From Blastopirellula marina (GTDB lineage: Bacteria; Planctomycetota; Planctomycetia; Pirellulales; Pirellulaceae): a stretch of DNA of 64,000 nucleotides. Of the stretch, positions 62,053 through 64,000 are shown piece after piece. The notes beneath the pieces are model-generated. The model saw only the letters and a list, made by a program, of their open reading frames with translations, made no database searches and was not told the origin of the DNA. The stretch spans positions 496,001 through 560,000 of the forward strand of contig NZ_PUHY01000015.1 in assembly GCF_002967765.1 (NCBI RefSeq). Reading direction: 5' to 3'. The stretch's first letter is position 1. Each line of letters begins with the position of its first letter. Made by a program: the position numbers and the translations under genes.

Positions 62053-62085
62053 GTGCGTCGGAGATGAAACTACTTTCCGGCGCAC
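62053..62085. terminator. Hairpin between converging genes
   Basis: A ten-base-pair stem with one G-T wobble (62053-62062 with 62076-62085) lies between the peroxiredoxin-like gene and the transglutaminase-like gene. No T-run follows, so its strength as terminator is uncertain. Confidence 0.4.
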
Positions 62086-62152
62086 AATTGCTCTGCCACA
62101 CGACCGGCCACTAGGCGGGAAGAATTCGTCCAACGGAAAACGGCCCCAAAGC

Positions 62153-63106
62153 TTATTGTGCGGGCCGTGGTGGCTCTTTGCCGGGAGGAGGAAGCCACTT
62201 GATGACAGGCGGGGTTGTTCCTTTGTAGTCACGGATCGCCAGTTCCTGCTTGACATAATGTTGCGGTTGGCGACTGCCAGGGATTCGGAAGCTGTCCCCT
62301 TTTTGCAAGATTGGTCGCGTCTCTGGGGACTGGCCGAATGGGAAGTCGTTTGTCATTTCTACAGCGACCCACCGCTCTTTTCCATCCGCAGTTTTCGTGA
62401 GGAACTCTGGATAGCAGTGTCCAGGAACCCAAACCGTTCTTGCGGGGACTTCGCCGGCACGACAAAGGGCAACAAACAGGGTTGTCATCTCTTCACAGTC
62501 GCCCTTGCCATCGGCGAGTGCAGCCAAGGCGCCCTTCATCGGGCCATTTTCGTAGGTGACGTTTTGGTGAACGTAGTCGTAATACGCTTGGACCTGGTCC
62601 CAATTCGATCCGCCGTCGACTGCCAACGACTTGGACAGTTCAACAATCTTCGCGTCACGGCTTTCAATTAGCGGGCTGGGTAAGAGGTATTTGCGTTGAT
62701 CGCGATTCAGATTCCGAGCGTTGGGAATTGTCAACGATTCTGGCGAACCGGGGGAAACAATCGGATCCCGCTGCACCTCGAAGCGAAGCACTACTTGAGC
62801 AGTTTCCCCTGCAGCTAGCCGAGAAATGTCGACTCTCGCTTGTTGGGTCCCATCGAGCTCGACAAAGCGTACCGAGGCATTTGCCGGCGTGACGTCTTTG
62901 CCGACTAACTTGACCTTCTGATCTTCCCATTCTGCCGGTACCGGGAATGTCGCCGTGACACCAACGGTCGGGCCAAAGACTTCCAACTGGAACCCGGTTT
63001 CGAAGACGTTGGCTTCGGCTTGCTCCTCGACGGCACCGAATTGAGCCTGGGCATAGTTGCCCAAGCACAGAGTCATTATGAGAGCCCAACAGAGTTGCTT
63101 AGCCAC
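62153..63106 (-). CDS. Exported transglutaminase-like protein (catalytic residues present)
   Basis: The protein has 317 residues from a GTG at 63104-63106, with a GAGGTG site just before. A longer in-frame reading exists but starts inside the preceding gene. The signal peptide ends YAQAQ. A beta-rich N-terminal part (TVGVTATFPVPAEWEDQKVKLVG) precedes the transglutaminase-like domain: WDQVQAYYDYVHQNVTYE, GKGDCEEMTTLFVALCRAGEVPARTV and PGHCYPEFL, which carry the catalytic Cys (GDC) and the His (GHC). This domain may act as a transglutaminase or peptidase. The C-terminal tail is Pro-rich. It overlaps the 3' end of its upstream paralogue by 8 bases, indicating translational coupling. Confidence 0.88.
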   Translation of the reverse strand: MAKQLCWALIMTLCLGNYAQAQFGAVEEQAEANVFETGFQLEVFGPTVGVTATFPVPAEWEDQKVKLVGKDVTPANASVRFVELDGTQQARVDISRLAAGETAQVVLRFEVQRDPIVSPGSPESLTIPNARNLNRDQRKYLLPSPLIESRDAKIVELSKSLAVDGGSNWDQVQAYYDYVHQNVTYENGPMKGALAALADGKGDCEEMTTLFVALCRAGEVPARTVWVPGHCYPEFLTKTADGKERWVAVEMTNDFPFGQSPETRPILQKGDSFRIPGSRQPQHYVKQELAIRDYKGTTPPVIKWLPPPGKEPPRPAQ

Positions 63107-64000
63107 CGAGCACCTCACGGACGAACTCGACACGTGGTTTGCCTCCGCCGCGGACCGCTTTACCACTCAGCTTTTCATTCACGAAGCGGACCGGATCTTT
63201 ACGATCGGGCAGACGGAAGTTGTCCCCTTTTTGAATGATTGGAGGATGATCGGGCATTTCACCAAATGCTCGAGCACCGGCGACGCGGCAAGGATACCAA
63301 TGGCCTTCCCCCTCTTCGTCTTCCAAGTAGAACTCGGCGTAGGCAGAATTAGGAATCCACACCATACGTGCCGGAACATCGATCGCACGGCACATTCCCA
63401 CGAACAATCCCGTCACATCTTCAAAGTCGCCGGTTTTGTTACGCAGCGCGGTAATAGCGTTGGTCGGCTTGGTGGAAGTGAAGGTAACATTGTCGCGCAC
63501 CCAGTCATAAAGCGTTTCGACCTTCTTCCAATCATCCTCGATGTCGCGAGTTAGCTTGTTGGCCTGTGAGCGGATTTCGCCATGGCGTGATTCAATGTAG
63601 GGGCTGGCCCCGAGATAACGACGCAGGGCTAACGGCATTCGCTTTGGCACCTTTAGGCCAGACGTATCGGTCGGAGGCGAGGCGGAGCGACGCTCGACTT
63701 CAACGGTGATCAGAGCTACCGCCGTTTCGCCTGGGTTAAGGCGAGGAACCGAGATCATCATCTCTTTCACGGTTCCTTCGACCATGCGGTAAGCGACACG
63801 TTGAACTGCCGGCGAGACTTGTTCGTCAGCCAGGCGAACCGTCTGTTCGGGCCAGTCGGCGGGGACAGGGATCGTCGCGACTAATCCGGCGCAGGGGCCA
63901 CCGACCGCTTGGATTTTGACACCGACCTGGTACTTCGTCGTCTTCGACGTTCCCAGAACGGCTTCCGATTCCGCCTCCGCAGGTTGGACGTTGTCGAATT
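63099..64000 (-). CDS. Transglutaminase-like paralogue with catalytic Cys and His lost (5' end outside window)
   Basis: About 300 codons are visible; the frame is open to the right edge, so the start and any signal peptide are not seen. The same layout as the next gene is present: a beta-rich front (VGVKIQAVGGPCAGLVATIPVPADW), then DWKKVETLYDWVRDNVTFTS, KTGDFEDVTGLFVGMCRAIDVPARMVWIP and NSAYAEFYL. Compared with the downstream paralogue, the catalytic Cys position is Phe (GDF instead of GDC), and the His position (GHCYPEF) is NSAYAEF. It therefore looks like a pseudoenzyme with the fold kept. It is immediately upstream of and overlaps the intact copy, so the two are probably made together and may form a complex. 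Confidence 0.85.
   Translation of the reverse strand, partial: FDNVQPAEAESEAVLGTSKTTKYQVGVKIQAVGGPCAGLVATIPVPADWPEQTVRLADEQVSPAVQRVAYRMVEGTVKEMMISVPRLNPGETAVALITVEVERRSASPPTDTSGLKVPKRMPLALRRYLGASPYIESRHGEIRSQANKLTRDIEDDWKKVETLYDWVRDNVTFTSTKPTNAITALRNKTGDFEDVTGLFVGMCRAIDVPARMVWIPNSAYAEFYLEDEEGEGHWYPCRVAGARAFGEMPDHPPIIQKGDNFRLPDRKDPVRFVNEKLSGKAVRGGGKPRVEFVREVLGG

Noticed and set aside
1-64000. CRISPR arrays, insertion sequences, prophage or integrative elements
   Set aside because: I saw no regularly spaced direct repeats, transposase or integrase motifs, or attachment-site duplications next to the tRNA.

Overview
The window looks like an ordinary chromosomal stretch from a planctomycete, most likely a Pirellulaceae member of the Blastopirellula/Bremerella type. 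This is an inference from content, not a database match. The reasons are a DUF1571 Tat-exported protein, a sulfatase with a Cys-type formylglycine site, many secreted proteins of unknown function, small cytochrome c-like secreted proteins, a Ser/Thr kinase with a large extracytoplasmic region, Gram-negative envelope genes (OmpH/Skp, LpxC) and frequent GTG/TTG starts. I see no CRISPR array, insertion sequence, prophage, rRNA or integrase. One tRNA (Val, anticodon TAC) is present. Most transcription units end in compact hairpins, many of them shared by converging genes.

Layout. 1-3021 (minus): tyrA overlapping purL, which runs off the left edge. 3202-5754: a secreted repeat protein divergent from a solo GspF-type protein. 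5837-9100 (minus): flotillin, its NfeD-like partner and a membrane-anchored unknown. 9191-12118 (minus): a LarA-family protein and leucyl aminopeptidase. 12310-15654 (plus): three consecutive small exported proteins, one with EF-hands, which seem to share a secretin-like beta region. 15922-18443 (plus): two CydA-like membrane subunits, the first with a C-terminal heme-c domain, preceded by two copies of a TGACA-N3-TGTCG palindrome. 18522-24271: DUF1571, an MBL hydrolase, an FHA-GAF histidine kinase and an M28 peptidase with PA and PDZ domains. 24613-27399 (plus): OmpH/Skp, LpxC and a Gfo/Idh oxidoreductase, an envelope and lipid A block. 27525-31267: an ABC-2 permease, acylphosphatase, a secreted CX4CH protein and a NUDIX hydrolase.

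31448-34666 holds ftsH-rsgA. 34919-37663 is a transmembrane Ser/Thr kinase. 37760-41222 is a peptide/nickel-type ABC importer (binding protein plus two permeases) with no ATPase gene following. 41522-45381 has a small CxxCH protein with no Met after its start, an aldose epimerase, a third CydA-like membrane protein, the tRNA, a small unknown and a cupin. 45604-52025 has mutS converging on a sulfatase, then a hydroxyproline-type epimerase with an FAD amino-acid dehydrogenase. 52499-59320 has an Aas-like acyltransferase/ACP/acyl-ACP synthetase fusion, a predicted nucleotidyltransferase, and a tightly overlapping beta-CASP nuclease, LOG and pteridine-reductase-like operon. 59483-64000 has two thioredoxin-fold exported proteins and two overlapping transglutaminase-like paralogues, one of which has lost its catalytic residues.

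The items I consider most worth following are the CydA-like pair with its palindromic operator, the third CydA-like protein, the live/dead transglutaminase pair, the EF-hand/secretin-like trio, and the small c-type protein with no possible Met ligand. Calls rest on motifs and family knowledge recalled from memory. No search was run.
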